Origin: Pezicula radicicola
Taxonomy: Eukaryota; Ascomycota; Leotiomycetes; Helotiales; Dermateaceae
Length of the DNA: 64,000 bases
Assembly (NCBI GenBank): GCA_003008705.1
Contig: PDUO01000012.1
Span: 973,222-1,037,221 of the forward strand
Direction: 5' to 3'
Below, one piece after another: positions 1 through 10,608 of the stretch. How positions within the stretch are numbered: the stretch's first letter is position 1; each line of letters starts with the position of its first letter. Below the pieces are notes generated by a model. The model ran no database searches. It saw only the letters and a program-made list of their open reading frames with translations, and had not been told where the DNA came from. The translations under genes were made by a program, and so were the position numbers.

Positions 1-16
1 GTCCATCATGACAGCT

Positions 17-1409
17 TTAATTTTGCACCCTAGAATACTGCTGATCTTCAGCTTCCTCTTGTGTCTCGAGACTCTTAGTCGCTTGATAATGTGGCCTTCT
101 ATTGTAAGAATTGTGATATTCTGAAGGTTGTGCATATGACCTCGGAAGCTCTGTGCCGGTCTTGTTTCCCCAAGATTTCGTGTTCAGCGACAAGTTTTCG
201 AATTCTCCGATAGAGGAATATGTAGTGTTTGTATTTGGCGCGTACGAGTAGTTCGAAGAATCGGGTGGCGTATACCTTGGGCTGCGGTCCTGAAAGCTCC
301 GGTATGACTCCTGATCTAATAACACAGGAGGATCAGTCGAACTGGGGTTTGGAGGTAATGCGACTGTTGGGAAAATTGAACTGCGTTCAGTTTGGAAGTC
401 TGCGGAGGCAGTAAATGGTGGATAAGACCCCGAAAGGTCATATCGCATACTTGATTTTGTCGCTGTGGAGTCTGAATAATTATCATTACCAGACGAAAAA
501 GGAGCAATTGCCTGTAAGGAATCTGTGGGGCTACTTTGCTGGTGGAACTGCTGCAGTTGAGTCCTATAAGGAACGAGTCCTAGCTTTAGCACTATTTCTT
601 CCCCAAGCATAATTGGACAAGGCAAATTTTTCTCGATGTACAGGCTAACATCGTCGAAAGAGATGCCGTCAATTTCGATTCGTGCTTTGATGCGTTCCTT
701 AGTCCTCCGCCGAGATTTTGGGTAGTAAGGAAAGTTATCTGAAACTTTCTTTGGAAGCCGATAGTCGCTTAACTCCTCTGCAAAGAGCTTGCTAATAAAT
801 GTATGGTTCGATACACATTCCATAGCTTGACGCTGCTGCTTCTTTATGGTAACCTGGTGAACCGTGGGACTCGGAGGCTCCGTTATATAGCTTGGAGGGA
901 TAGTGTCATATGTTGAGTTACTCGCAGGCTGATTCGGGGATGGTTTTGGTCGCTCTCCTGGCTTCTTTGGAAATGGTTATTTGTTGAGAATTACTCGCAG
1001 CACTATAGTGAAATGACTTACTGGGCCTTCCGGTTGGGGTTCTACACTACTTGGTCTCTTTACAGAGCCATCGTATTCTTGAGGCTAGAGCGTGATTCAG
1101 GCCTTGTCACTCTTCGAGCATGGGAACTGAGAACATAACCATACCTCAACAACATCCGGGGCTCTGGTTTTCTTGGAAACAAAAGAGGCTGGTTAGTTAA
1201 ATCAGAATATTAAAACTTGGTGCAGCACTTACAGGTTTCACTGCTTCGCCGCTGGACTTGCTATAGGTCTTTTCACCTTCTCTCTTTGCGCGGACGTGCT
1301 GGAAAAAGTCGTCAGTGTTTCCGCAGCAGTCATGCATAGAATCTGTAGCCGATGGAGATAAGAAGTATCATACCTTGTGATGCCGCCCTTGGTCACCCTT
1401 CTTAAACAT
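17..1409 (-). CDS. Unknown protein, five exons, with a retropepsin-fold-like segment
   Basis: I do not recognise this gene. Exons run complement 1409-1374, 1298-1233, 1171-1145, 1084-1022 and 964-17, all with GT-AG introns, and give 379 residues in one frame. The N-terminus is short, basic and serine-rich. Around residues 135-190 a segment (ARIEIDGISFDDVSLYIE, then an IMLGEE-type strand and a KLGL stretch) resembles the C-terminal half of retropepsin-like domains, where an ILG-type motif follows the second hydrophobic strand. No DTG/DSG catalytic motif is visible upstream, so proteolytic activity is not supported. The rest is low-complexity Ser/Pro/Tyr/Asn-rich and probably disordered. The third intron acceptor was chosen at 1085 because a later AG creates a stop. 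The intron structure is well supported; the function is not. Confidence 0.6.
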
Positions 1410-4002
1410 GGTGATGGTGTTCACAGACTACGGAGCTGGAGGCTGGCGCTATAACATTATTCATGTCGGTCGCAGTGCCGATCGTAGCATTTAAAGTTTG
1501 TTCTTATTGTACCTAGAAGATTTTAATCTACTATCGCGAGGCTTTCTGACACCTTAGTTAATTCGGGCTGTGTTGACACGTAAATTCAGAGGATCGACTG
1601 CGCTCCAGATAGAGCCAGTCATGATAGTGTACGCATGGTAACACCAATCACCCTGCAAGGGGGCTATTGGCCTACGATTTTGGGCATCAATGCAAGGCGA
1701 ATCTCAACACGGCGGTGTGTGAGGGAGGCAGAGCCTCTGTTGAAGATTCCAGGCGATCGTCGCAAATTGGAGGACTGGAAGGTGTGATGGTAGGAGGAGC
1801 CAGCAGCAAGGCAAGATAGTCAAGAATTTGTGGCTCATCGGGAGCGAATGCTTTCTCGGTCCATGCGGCAGGCTGCCAATGCAAACAGCATAAGGCAACC
1901 GATTAGCAACACATGACTATTCTGCCTTAACGTCCCGATAACCTGGGCTTGCCGACAATGAGGGGAAAGACGTTGAACCCCGAAGCCCCATCTCCTGGGG
2001 CACGTCACCTGAAGGAGGCCTCTCTTGATTATTCGTCCTTCCATTCTCGAGCTCTCAATAGTAGGGTGCGATACTGTGATACTGTCGATACCAAGGGTGT
2101 GACCGCTGTGGTTGATGGTTGATCTTTGTGTCCTTAGGCGGCACGAACCCAATTGGGCTTTCGCTGGCACTTCACATGCCAAAGAATCACGGCCACAAGG
2201 ATATCGTCTCATATCGCCTCCATTATTGCCGTCTTCAAAGAGAAGGCTAGCCACTAGCTAGAAGGGAAACTTGTCTTGCTCTCTAAATTTGCTCAGGTTG
2301 TTCATTGCCCTTTCCCGAAACGCACTCTCCTACTCTAATTTGGATCACTTTCTTCTGAACTTTCGAGAAGAGCTAGGCTGGCTCGAGTACTCGGCACTCT
2401 TCAAGTACCCAATAGCACGACCGAAAGCCGAAGTCAGCCTCACACGCAATTCTGAGTCCCTATTTAAACAAAGTCTGGCTCTGGCTTCAAAGACAGCGTT
2501 GTAGATGTGCTTGTTGCTTTTTATTCCAGAGAAGATTCCACTGGACCTCTTGTGCTCGCATGGTGGCGCTTGCCGTCTTCTTGTCCTTATACACTGCTGG
2601 GTGTTCTTGAGCGCAAAAGTCCAAGACGTTTCCTCGCTTCGTCTCCAGTTGGCTACGCTAAGGTACTTCGTAGTACAGTATGCGTTGCCGGGGTTGTTGC
2701 TGCCGACGTCGAAAGAGACCTAACCTAGGCATGGGAGACGGCCTCCAGGCTTCCTTTCCTTCTTGGCAGTCTTCGCTAATAAATCGCAAGTGCAATTTGC
2801 AGCTCTTTCGTGGTCATGGAGAGCATAATAAAGTAGAGGAAGAGTTCGAGAACATATTCTCAGTGGGGAGTATCACGAACAAGCGCAACGCTGTCCCTCG
2901 AGAACCTGTCGAAGTAAACTCGGAGTTCCCACACAAGGAATGAGCTGGCACCATCAACGTGTGAAATAGCCTCCTCGCGACACGACACGCGACGAACACC
3001 CAAACAGCAAACCAGGCACCCCAGTCACATACCGTCATATACTCACCCACTTAATTTCCTCCTGCCAAGCTTTTTGTCAAAATCAAGGAAGCAACCGAGT
3101 GGCTCATTTACCCATCCCACCAATGAAAACAAGATCGCAAAGTTGAGCCACACCTATCACTCCAAACTCTACGTCAGAGCGCCGAATTAACTTCTCCCAT
3201 CTGCTGGTTGCCGCCCGCAGATCTGCAAGTCTGCTATCAAAATGAGTACCTCTGTATCAAACAAGCTGAACAGTCCTGCGACAGATGAACCAAAAGCTGC
3301 CAAATGACGTTAAAACAAAATAACCATAGGGTTACAGCCTTGAATTTCATCAAAGCTTAATTCCCCGTTCTAGTACTCTTTCAGGGTCTTTTTTGATGGA
3401 TCAACCAATGAGAATTTACTGGACAATTTTCCATAACTTCAGGTCGCTCTAGACTTCTCTCTTTGAGTACAACCCTGGAGCATTTTGGTCTGAAGACACT
3501 GAACTGGCCACTTCCGTTGGCGCACACTGTGCCAAACAGGTGTTCAGCCACATTTCAGGGGCAACCGAGGGACAGTGAGAGAAGTTGAATGGGGGAAGCC
3601 TCTGACGCGAATCACACCTATGACCATGCAGGACCAAAACAAAAGGTGCTAAAAAACCTGCATTCCTTGCTTTCCGTCACAAAGAATGAGAAAAGATCGA
3701 CCAGGGCCACGAACAAGATCTTCAAGGAGACACGACGACACGCAGAAGCATAAAAGCTCTGCCTTATTCCCCAACTCTGGTGCCGATCGTTCAAACGTTC
3801 TCACTTTCAAGTACTTCCCGTCTACCGAGTATATCAAAAACTTCGTCGCCTGGTCGCCTCGCTTCTCGCCTACTTAAGTACCTCCACACCACACCAACAA
3901 CAAACCTCTTTCATCTCCTCTCCTCTCCTCTCCTCTCCTCCAAAGCAACAAACACTCCCCCTCACCAATCACCAATCATCAATCACCATACAAGACTTCA
4001 AA
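1410..4002. other. Intergenic stretch, no supported gene
   Basis: About 2.6 kb between a leftward gene and the SUR7-like gene. Open frames here are short, overlap on both strands and show no recognisable domain or plausible splice chain. The last 90 bases are a pyrimidine-rich leader with a TCTCC-type tandem tract near 3918-3942, typical of a fungal promoter or 5' UTR. Confidence 0.6.
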
Positions 4003-4828
4003 ATGGCCCAAACAGGCCTGTTTCATCACATCGGAACCTTCCTCCTCTTCGCCTCTGCAATCCTCCTCCTAATAACCACAATCTCCTCCCCAATAATCAA
4101 CGACATCGGTCTCCTCAAAGTAACCCTAACAAACTCATCCGATCTACGTAATTCCTCCGTAACATTCGGAACATTCGGACACTGCATTCTCGATGTTGCT
4201 CCCAAGGAGTAAGTCTAGTTCAGTTCCCCCATCTCACCAATCAAATCACATGCGCGAGCGCGAGAGTAAAAAGAATCAAAAGACTAATAAAATCCACCAC
4301 AACAATAGCTCCGACCAAGATTTCTGCACCGGAAAACACATCGGTTACAACCCCGCCCTAATCATGTCCGGAATCGACGACACCCACTTCAACACAGCCT
4401 CAACCGACACAACCAAAGCCCTAACCCGAGTAATGATCCTCCACCCAATCGCCTGCGGCCTAGCCTTCATCGCCTTCCTCCTCGCCCTAGGAGCCGGAGT
4501 CTTCGGCTCCCTCCTCGCCTCCTTCGTCTCAGCCATAACCTGGGTCATAACAGTAATCGTAATGGCCTGCGACTTCGCGTTGTTCGGAATAATCAAAAAC
4601 CACATCAACAAAGATGGAAGCGGAAGTCACGCGAAATATTCAGTTGCCATGTGGACGATCTTGGCTGCTATGATTTTGCTTTTCTTTGCTACTTTTATTG
4701 TCTTGTTTACTTGCTTTTCTGCCCGATTGCATAAGAAAAGTGCGAGGACTAGCAAGGCTGCCGATGCTGGGTTTCCCGTTACGACCCGTCGCCATTTTTG
4801 GCAGAGAAAGACGAGGACCACGTACTAA
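4003..4828 (+). CDS. SUR7/PalI family membrane protein
   Basis: Two exons (4003-4208, 4309-4828) encode 241 residues. The protein has a short cytoplasmic start, a first hydrophobic segment at about residues 8-30, an extracellular loop with two cysteines (GHCILDVAPK and DFCTGKHIGY), and three further membrane segments at about 110-200, followed by a basic tail. This four-helix layout with a first loop carrying paired cysteines is that of the SUR7/PalI family. Members act in plasma-membrane eisosome domains (Sur7) or in ambient pH sensing of the Pal/Rim pathway (PalI/Rim9). Which subfamily applies cannot be settled here; the protein is shorter than typical PalI. The intron has a GTAAGT donor and restores the frame at a GAC codon. 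The start lies just after a pyrimidine-rich leader. Confidence 0.85.
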
Positions 4829-5379
4829 GCGGATGCCGGGTTTGGATGAAGGGGCTTGGATGAGAGGAGCTAGCCATTGATGAGATATCCGGATGATGGG
4901 AGAGAGATGGGGGAGAGATTTCCTTTTTCTTAAATACCACGACTACTTGATTGGGATTGGATGGAGTTTGGTGGACCAAGGGCCTCACGAGACCCTGATT
5001 TTTCTTTTCGGATTACCGCTACTATCAGTATTGCTTATTGCAAGCGTTTTGCATTCAGAGATACCACACACATAATGACCTATATCAGGTCGTTTTACTA
5101 GTCCTTTTTGTACGATACCAATTTCAAATACAAAAAGATCACAAAATCACCAAGTCCAAAAAAATCGCAATTTTGTCACTCGTTGTAAGTTAAGCAAAAG
5201 GCAATTGAGGCGTTTTCAAAAGCAATGTATTTTTGCTCTACGAATCTAGCTAAACTTTTATCACTGTCCCAATGATCCCAGTGGCACGGTTGTGTCCCCA
5301 GTGTTCCCAGAGTTATCAATGCGAAATTTCAGACACGCCGCCCGTAAGGTATTCTCTCCCTAATAGTCCAGCATCAATC
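4829..5379. other. Intergenic, convergent 3' ends
   Basis: About 550 bases between the SUR7-like gene and the 3' end of the leftward DUF4139 gene. It should hold both terminators. A plus-strand open frame from 5272 is the antisense shadow of the DUF4139 gene. I see nothing else. Confidence 0.6.
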
Positions 5380-7674
5380 CTAAGCATTAACAACGACATC
5401 GCCAGCTGGGAAAGAAGCCTCGTACTCCAAGACAAGTTTGACGCCTTGGCCAGGATTCAACTTGACATTCCAAGCAACCTCACCATCCTTCTTGGCTTCG
5501 GCGACAGCGGAACCCCATTTGCCAATATTGGCTACCTCCTTGCCATTGTTGTAGACGCTGGCTCTCGCACTAGCAGCAGAGCCCTTGGACAAACTCTGTG
5601 GCGGAGGAGCGGCAGGGGTCAAACTAGTACCAGAAACGACCTTATCTCCACTACCGACTTTCAACCCTCGAGGATGAGTGATCTCAATGTGAAGACGTTC
5701 TTCTTGGGAGACAGGAACTTGATCGAGAACAGTGAGCTCAACGGATGTGCTTGGCTTGGTGTTTGTGATGTTGATGCAACGAACGAAGATGTTACTGTCT
5801 TCCTTGCTGAAAATACCAGATTGGCTGCGGCGGACTTCAGGCTTGGGATAGTTGACAGTGATTGCTGGGTCAACTCCAAGAGGTAGCGAGAAACTCTCGC
5901 CGGAAGAGCAGCGGGGAAAGGTTGCCTGGCCGAGGAACGATCCGTCCAAAGTAAGACCCAATGGGCCTTTAAGGAGAGTGATCCTGGAGTTGTTCCGAAT
6001 GCGAGCCTTGAGGAAGGCAACTGGTCGAAGCTTGCCAATAATGATGTGAGAGAATATGACGTTCTTGAAATCAATCTTGGCAATCTTGTGTCGGATTGCG
6101 GAGTTGCTGGGAGTGATTGTCTTGAGTCCGGGAACATCGTAAGTAGTAGTCATGCCAGTCTCTTCCCAGGCACCTTCCTCAAAAGTCAGGCGAGGGGTTT
6201 GGTCAGTGGAGGGGCCATCATCACACAATCCGAACCCCATTTCTTCGTCTGATTCTTCACATTCCTCCTCGAAGTTAACACAATGAGCTACTACAGCACC
6301 ACCGTGACTTGATCTATAGGCAGGAGCACTATATTCTCGCATAGTATTATTGCTTGCTGGAGCGAATGATTGTGTTGGAGCCGGTAAGGACGCCATGAAA
6401 GCTTTTGCAGCCACTTCCCCTGCTTCCTTTCGCTGTCTGACATGAGAGCTTTTAGTGTAATTGTAGCCGAACATCAGAGATCTGGGCTTGTTGACTTGAC
6501 CGTGCTTTTCCAACTGTTGCTGACGCTTTTGGTTTCTTTCGTAGTCGCTTGTAAGAACACTGGTCTGGCCCCGTTGGCCCTTTATAAGATGAACATGCCA
6601 TGGATGCAAAACAGGAATACTCTCATTCAGACCCGAGAACGTGGTTTGGGAGGTGGATAGAACGACCTTGGCATCGCGCCAAGTCTCAGAAGTTGTATTG
6701 AACAGCTCTGCTCCATAGTGCAATGTACCCGAAGACTTCAAAGTGTCAAGATTGAGCTCATATCGTGGCGACCATTTAGCAGAGTATGTGATGTACGATA
6801 GAGTGAGGTTGATCTCTCTAATTTCGGCGGCAGTTGGGGCTTCTGGCGCGACCTTTGTCAAGGAATCAGTGTCGATGGATCCACGGCGAGACGATGCTGG
6901 AGTGAGGGTTGATGGTTCGAGACTGATAGTGATGCGATAAACAGTCTTGGCCCAGAAAGATTCCCGATCAGCCTTGATGCGAGTCTTCTCCTTCTTAGCA
7001 TCTTCCTTCTGGCGAGCCTTCTTTTCCAAGAGTTTGGTCTTCTCCTTCCGGATCTTTTCGTCAGCCTTAGCTGCTGCCTTGGCCAGCTTGATTCCTTCCT
7101 TCTCTGCCTTCTTGATCTCCTCTTGGAGGTCGGCAGACTTGGTAGTGCTGGACTTGAACTCCTTGTAGATTTTCTCTCGTTCATTATGGTACGACGTCAG
7201 GACTTGGTCGAGGTCGGAGGGGCGATCAGATTTCACACTAGATGCATAATTATCGAGTAGGCTTAGTCGACAGGTGGCTGAGTTGACCATCTCTTTGGCA
7301 TCTGTGAGTTCTACGTTGAGCTGCTTAATCTTAGCAGTGATGGATTTGATAGCTTCGAACTCCTTTTCAGACTCTGTTTCTTCTTCACTTTCCGATTCGG
7401 AGTCGGAGGGATAGATATCTTCATAATGTTCTTGGTTTGGTAGGGAGTCAATTTTGAGGTCGGTGATCGTCGCAGCTCCGGTGCCTTCAACTTTGATAGA
7501 GTGCTCATCAACAGTAGGAGCTAAGCCGTGGATGATGATTTGGTTGGTGCCAGGCTTGAGAGCAATCTCCTTGATATCACGGACAATCTGCGCACGGTCG
7601 GGGAAGAGTACTACAGTGCGGGTCGTGAGGTCCCGGAGTAGGAACTCCTGCTTGTTGTTTGACTCGTTCGACAT
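5380..7674 (-). CDS. DUF4140/DUF4139 domain protein (mucoidy-inhibitor-A-like)
   Basis: A single intronless exon of 764 residues. An N-terminal beta-rich domain (about residues 10-105, starting FLLRDLTTRTVVLFPDRAQI) matches DUF4140. An acidic SDSESESEEETE tract and a Lys/Glu-rich coiled coil follow (about 105-245), then the long DUF4139 beta-rich domain to the end, with the usual YITYSAKWSPRYEL and GAELFNTTSETWRDAKVVLST signatures. The family includes C. elegans F37C4.5 and bacterial mucoidy inhibitor A homologues; its biochemical role is unknown. The start was set at MSNESNNK rather than the upstream in-frame Met at 7740, because the alignable domain begins directly after it and the upstream 22 codons look like leader. 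No signal peptide is seen. Confidence 0.85.
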   Translation of the reverse strand: MSNESNNKQEFLLRDLTTRTVVLFPDRAQIVRDIKEIALKPGTNQIIIHGLAPTVDEHSIKVEGTGAATITDLKIDSLPNQEHYEDIYPSDSESESEEETESEKEFEAIKSITAKIKQLNVELTDAKEMVNSATCRLSLLDNYASSVKSDRPSDLDQVLTSYHNEREKIYKEFKSSTTKSADLQEEIKKAEKEGIKLAKAAAKADEKIRKEKTKLLEKKARQKEDAKKEKTRIKADRESFWAKTVYRITISLEPSTLTPASSRRGSIDTDSLTKVAPEAPTAAEIREINLTLSYITYSAKWSPRYELNLDTLKSSGTLHYGAELFNTTSETWRDAKVVLSTSQTTFSGLNESIPVLHPWHVHLIKGQRGQTSVLTSDYERNQKRQQQLEKHGQVNKPRSLMFGYNYTKSSHVRQRKEAGEVAAKAFMASLPAPTQSFAPASNNTMREYSAPAYRSSHGGAVVAHCVNFEEECEESDEEMGFGLCDDGPSTDQTPRLTFEEGAWEETGMTTTYDVPGLKTITPSNSAIRHKIAKIDFKNVIFSHIIIGKLRPVAFLKARIRNNSRITLLKGPLGLTLDGSFLGQATFPRCSSGESFSLPLGVDPAITVNYPKPEVRRSQSGIFSKEDSNIFVRCINITNTKPSTSVELTVLDQVPVSQEERLHIEITHPRGLKVGSGDKVVSGTSLTPAAPPPQSLSKGSAASARASVYNNGKEVANIGKWGSAVAEAKKDGEVAWNVKLNPGQGVKLVLEYEASFPAGDVVVNA

Positions 7675-8628
7675 GATAATGTGCTGTAGGGTGGTCAGTA
7701 GAGCAGAAAATGTTGGCACATGGTGGGGAGGATCAATCACAGAGTGGTATTTCTGGTTGTGGATGCAATGTTGAATGTTATGGCAAAAAGCAAGATGTTG
7801 TGGGCGAGATGAGATACAAGCAGAAGAAGTATGTTGATGATGAATGAAGAAGGAAAGGGAGGGGTAATGGCAAGAGAAGGAGTAGGCACTTATACCTACC
7901 TACCTACATTTACCTCCTCGCCGGCAGGCAGCCTTGTTGAAAGTCTGACATGCGGAGCAACCAATCAGAAAGCTTTCGTACCTGACTAGATACACACCAG
8001 TCAAAGAGCAAGACATCAGGCAACCATGCTTCAATATCTATCATTCGCCGAAGTTGAGTCACGACATCTTTGTGGTGGTGGAGATGAAAGGTGTATGAAG
8101 GCGTACAAGTCACGGCTTGGCTGTGCCTGGCTGCGCACAGCCACATCGACCACGTGAAGTGCACATTCCCGCTTACCTGGTAATCTTCTTTGTTTGGAGA
8201 TTCTAATCAGCTGGGTTATTTTGTCATTAGGGGAAAATAAAATTTCGCATTGTCAAAGGCAGATATGTACCTATTGCTTTTGCTGTAACATCTTCCCATT
8301 ATTCTACAATGATTCGCTAAGCGACGTCATGGTTACTCTAGGTTCGTACTTTTGGGCGAAGACTTTGACTCATGCGGCGTAGGAAGTACGGAAGCTCTAC
8401 TACGTAAGGCGTCTTTCTTTGAAAAGAGTTAAAGTATAGGTATAAGGTAGGTAGAGTTGGTTTTTTTTGTATATAGGTTTCTTTCTCAATTCATTTCATT
8501 GCAAGACCTGGCTGAGGGTTTCACCATTGATATTACAGTCAACATCCTAATTCATTAAAAAATCATAGTCACATTATATAGCTCGAATCCTCAATGGATT
8601 GCACAACAAAAACCAACAACCACCCAAT
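7675..8628. promoter_or_regulatory. Intergenic: promoter of the DUF4139 gene plus terminator of the peptide transporter
   Basis: About 950 bases between two leftward genes. It contains a short ACCT tandem run near 7893-7908 and a T tract near 8461. No RNA gene or convincing open frame is visible. Confidence 0.45.
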
Positions 8629-10608
8629 CTAAAGCTTTTCCTTAATCTCAACCGGCTCAGCCGCAAGACTAGCATTATCCTCAATATCCTTAGGATTACC
8701 ACCATCCATATGACCAACAGGTAACTGATTCAACTCATCATCCATAGCATCCAACTCTCTAAACTGAATCCAGAATAAGATTCCACCAACAGCAGCCAAA
8801 ACGGCCATAGTTCCATAATTCCAAACCAGTAATGGATCAGCTGATAGAGAAACGAAAGCTTCGCCGATAGCGGCTGAGATGGCGGACATGAAGAGTGCGA
8901 AAGCTTGAACTAGGGATCGCATGTTTCGGGGTGCTTTTGAGAAGGCGTATTCGAGGGAGGTAATTGAGGCGAAGATTTCGGAGATGGCGATTAAGACGTA
9001 GGCGCCTGTTTGGGCCCAGACGTTGATGTTTACTGTTGGGCAGCTTGTCTCTCCGTCCCCACCGAGAGCAGTAGGTAGAATACCAGCGGCATGTCTACCA
9101 CAGATGGAGTACTTGTAGATATAAGCTTGGATTACAGCAGCCCATACCATTGCCATGGAACCGGTGAAGAAACCAGCTGTGATTTTCTTGATGGGTGAGA
9201 AGTTGATTTTCATCTTGCGGAGTAAGGGGTAGATGAAGAGATCGCAGATGGGGATTAGGATAATGAGTGCGAAGGGATCAAGGTTGGAGAGGACGTCGTT
9301 GGGGAGACCGTTGAGCTTCATTACGGCTGCTTGGGAGGTCAAGTTGTTGTTGAGTTGGTTATATGTGATCCAGTAGAGTGGGTACCAGCAGAAGACAGAG
9401 CAGGCGGCGAACCCTCTTCTAACTTCATCAACCCATTGGTCGTCGAAGGTCATCCATGAAGGTCGTTGAGAGGGCGCAATAGCAGAAGGCTTGACGGCTT
9501 CCCAGAATGTACCATCGTTGAGGCGCTTGTAGGTTGATACTGGGTTTAGGGACCAGCGACCTTTGTTTCCGAGGATGAAAATCCTCATAGCTTTCCCGAG
9601 CACGGACCCTTGAGGGGGTTGGCGCTTGTATTTGTCACGACCATACCACATTACAAGGGGGCAGACGCAAAGGAGGACTGTGGGGAGGAGGTATGAGAGC
9701 CAGAAGCCGACGTATTTCTCCGCGTAGACCATTCCAATTTGACCGACAAGAGCACCAATGTTGATGAAGAGGTAAAAGTAATGGTAGATTCTGCTGGCGG
9801 TGACTGCGGGGTCAATAATGACTCGTTCTCCTTCCTCAGTGGTCCGTACGATCATCTTTGTGAGAGGAAGCTGCTCAACGATCAAAGGCGAGATGTTGGG
9901 CTTGAAAGAACCAGTTCCAACACCCATGATGATAAGACCAATGATGAAGGCTGCAAGTGAGCTGGAGGGCTTCACAATGACTGGTGGAATTGCGGAGATG
10001 ACCATAATTATGTGACCGAGGATAGCGATGGCGAGGGCGAAGCAGATAGTTCTGTAACGACCTAGATGTGCATCTGCTACGTATGCACCGAAGAGAGGGA
10101 TCAGGTAGACCCAGAACTGGTTGAAAGTTCCAATTCCAGTTGACGCTTGTTGTCCCATGTTAAGAGCACCAGATTGTCCCGAGAAGCCTGCTCCTGTGCG
10201 AGACCCAGTGGGGAGAGGTTGTTGGATGAAATTGGTGACTTTTTTAAATGTCAATAAACCATCCACAATTTCAATTCAAAAATATTGTGTAGACCTACAA
10301 ACAACGGTGGTTCCATAGTAACTGAATCGTTCACACAATTCGACAAACGCAATAGTGTAAACCTTCCATGGAATCTTGTCGCTTACTCTTCTCAGAGTAT
10401 GGAATTCCTCCTCGGTTGGAAACTCGCCCTGCACTTCATCATCGTCGTAATCTGAGAATCGGTATTGCGTTGCTTGGCCTTCGACAACTGCTGGCTTTGC
10501 GACTGCGTGTGCAGATACAGGGAGATCGTGCTTCTGGTCGGCTGGGGGTGCGAGAGTAGAATCATGCTGAATGCTAGCGGTAGAATCCATGATGTCGCTA
10601 GTTGTCAT
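8629..10608 (-). CDS. POT/PTR2-family proton-coupled oligopeptide transporter
   Basis: Two exons (10608-10299 and 10238-8629) encode 639 residues. After an approximately 85-residue cytoplasmic N-terminus comes the family signature ELCERFSYYGTTVVF, completed exactly across the intron by TNFIQQPLP, which fixes the splice sites. About twelve membrane segments follow, including GTFNQFWVYLIPLFGAYVAD and the FINIGALVGQIG motif of the POT family. Members import di- and tripeptides with protons at the plasma membrane and are usually induced under nitrogen limitation. The length is normal for fungal PTR2. The open frame starting at 10266 inside the intron is only an artefact of the unspliced sequence. 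Confidence 0.93.

Noticed and set aside
1835..2254. A 139-codon minus-strand open frame
   Set aside because: No recognisable domain, start context or splice partner; composition looks non-coding.
5272..5886. A 204-codon plus-strand open frame
   Set aside because: It is antisense to the DUF4139 coding region, has no domain, and results from codon bias of the real gene.
10240..10298. A separate gene start at 10266 for the peptide transporter
   Set aside because: The Met lies inside the intron; splicing completes the conserved YYGTTVVFTNFIQQPLP motif.
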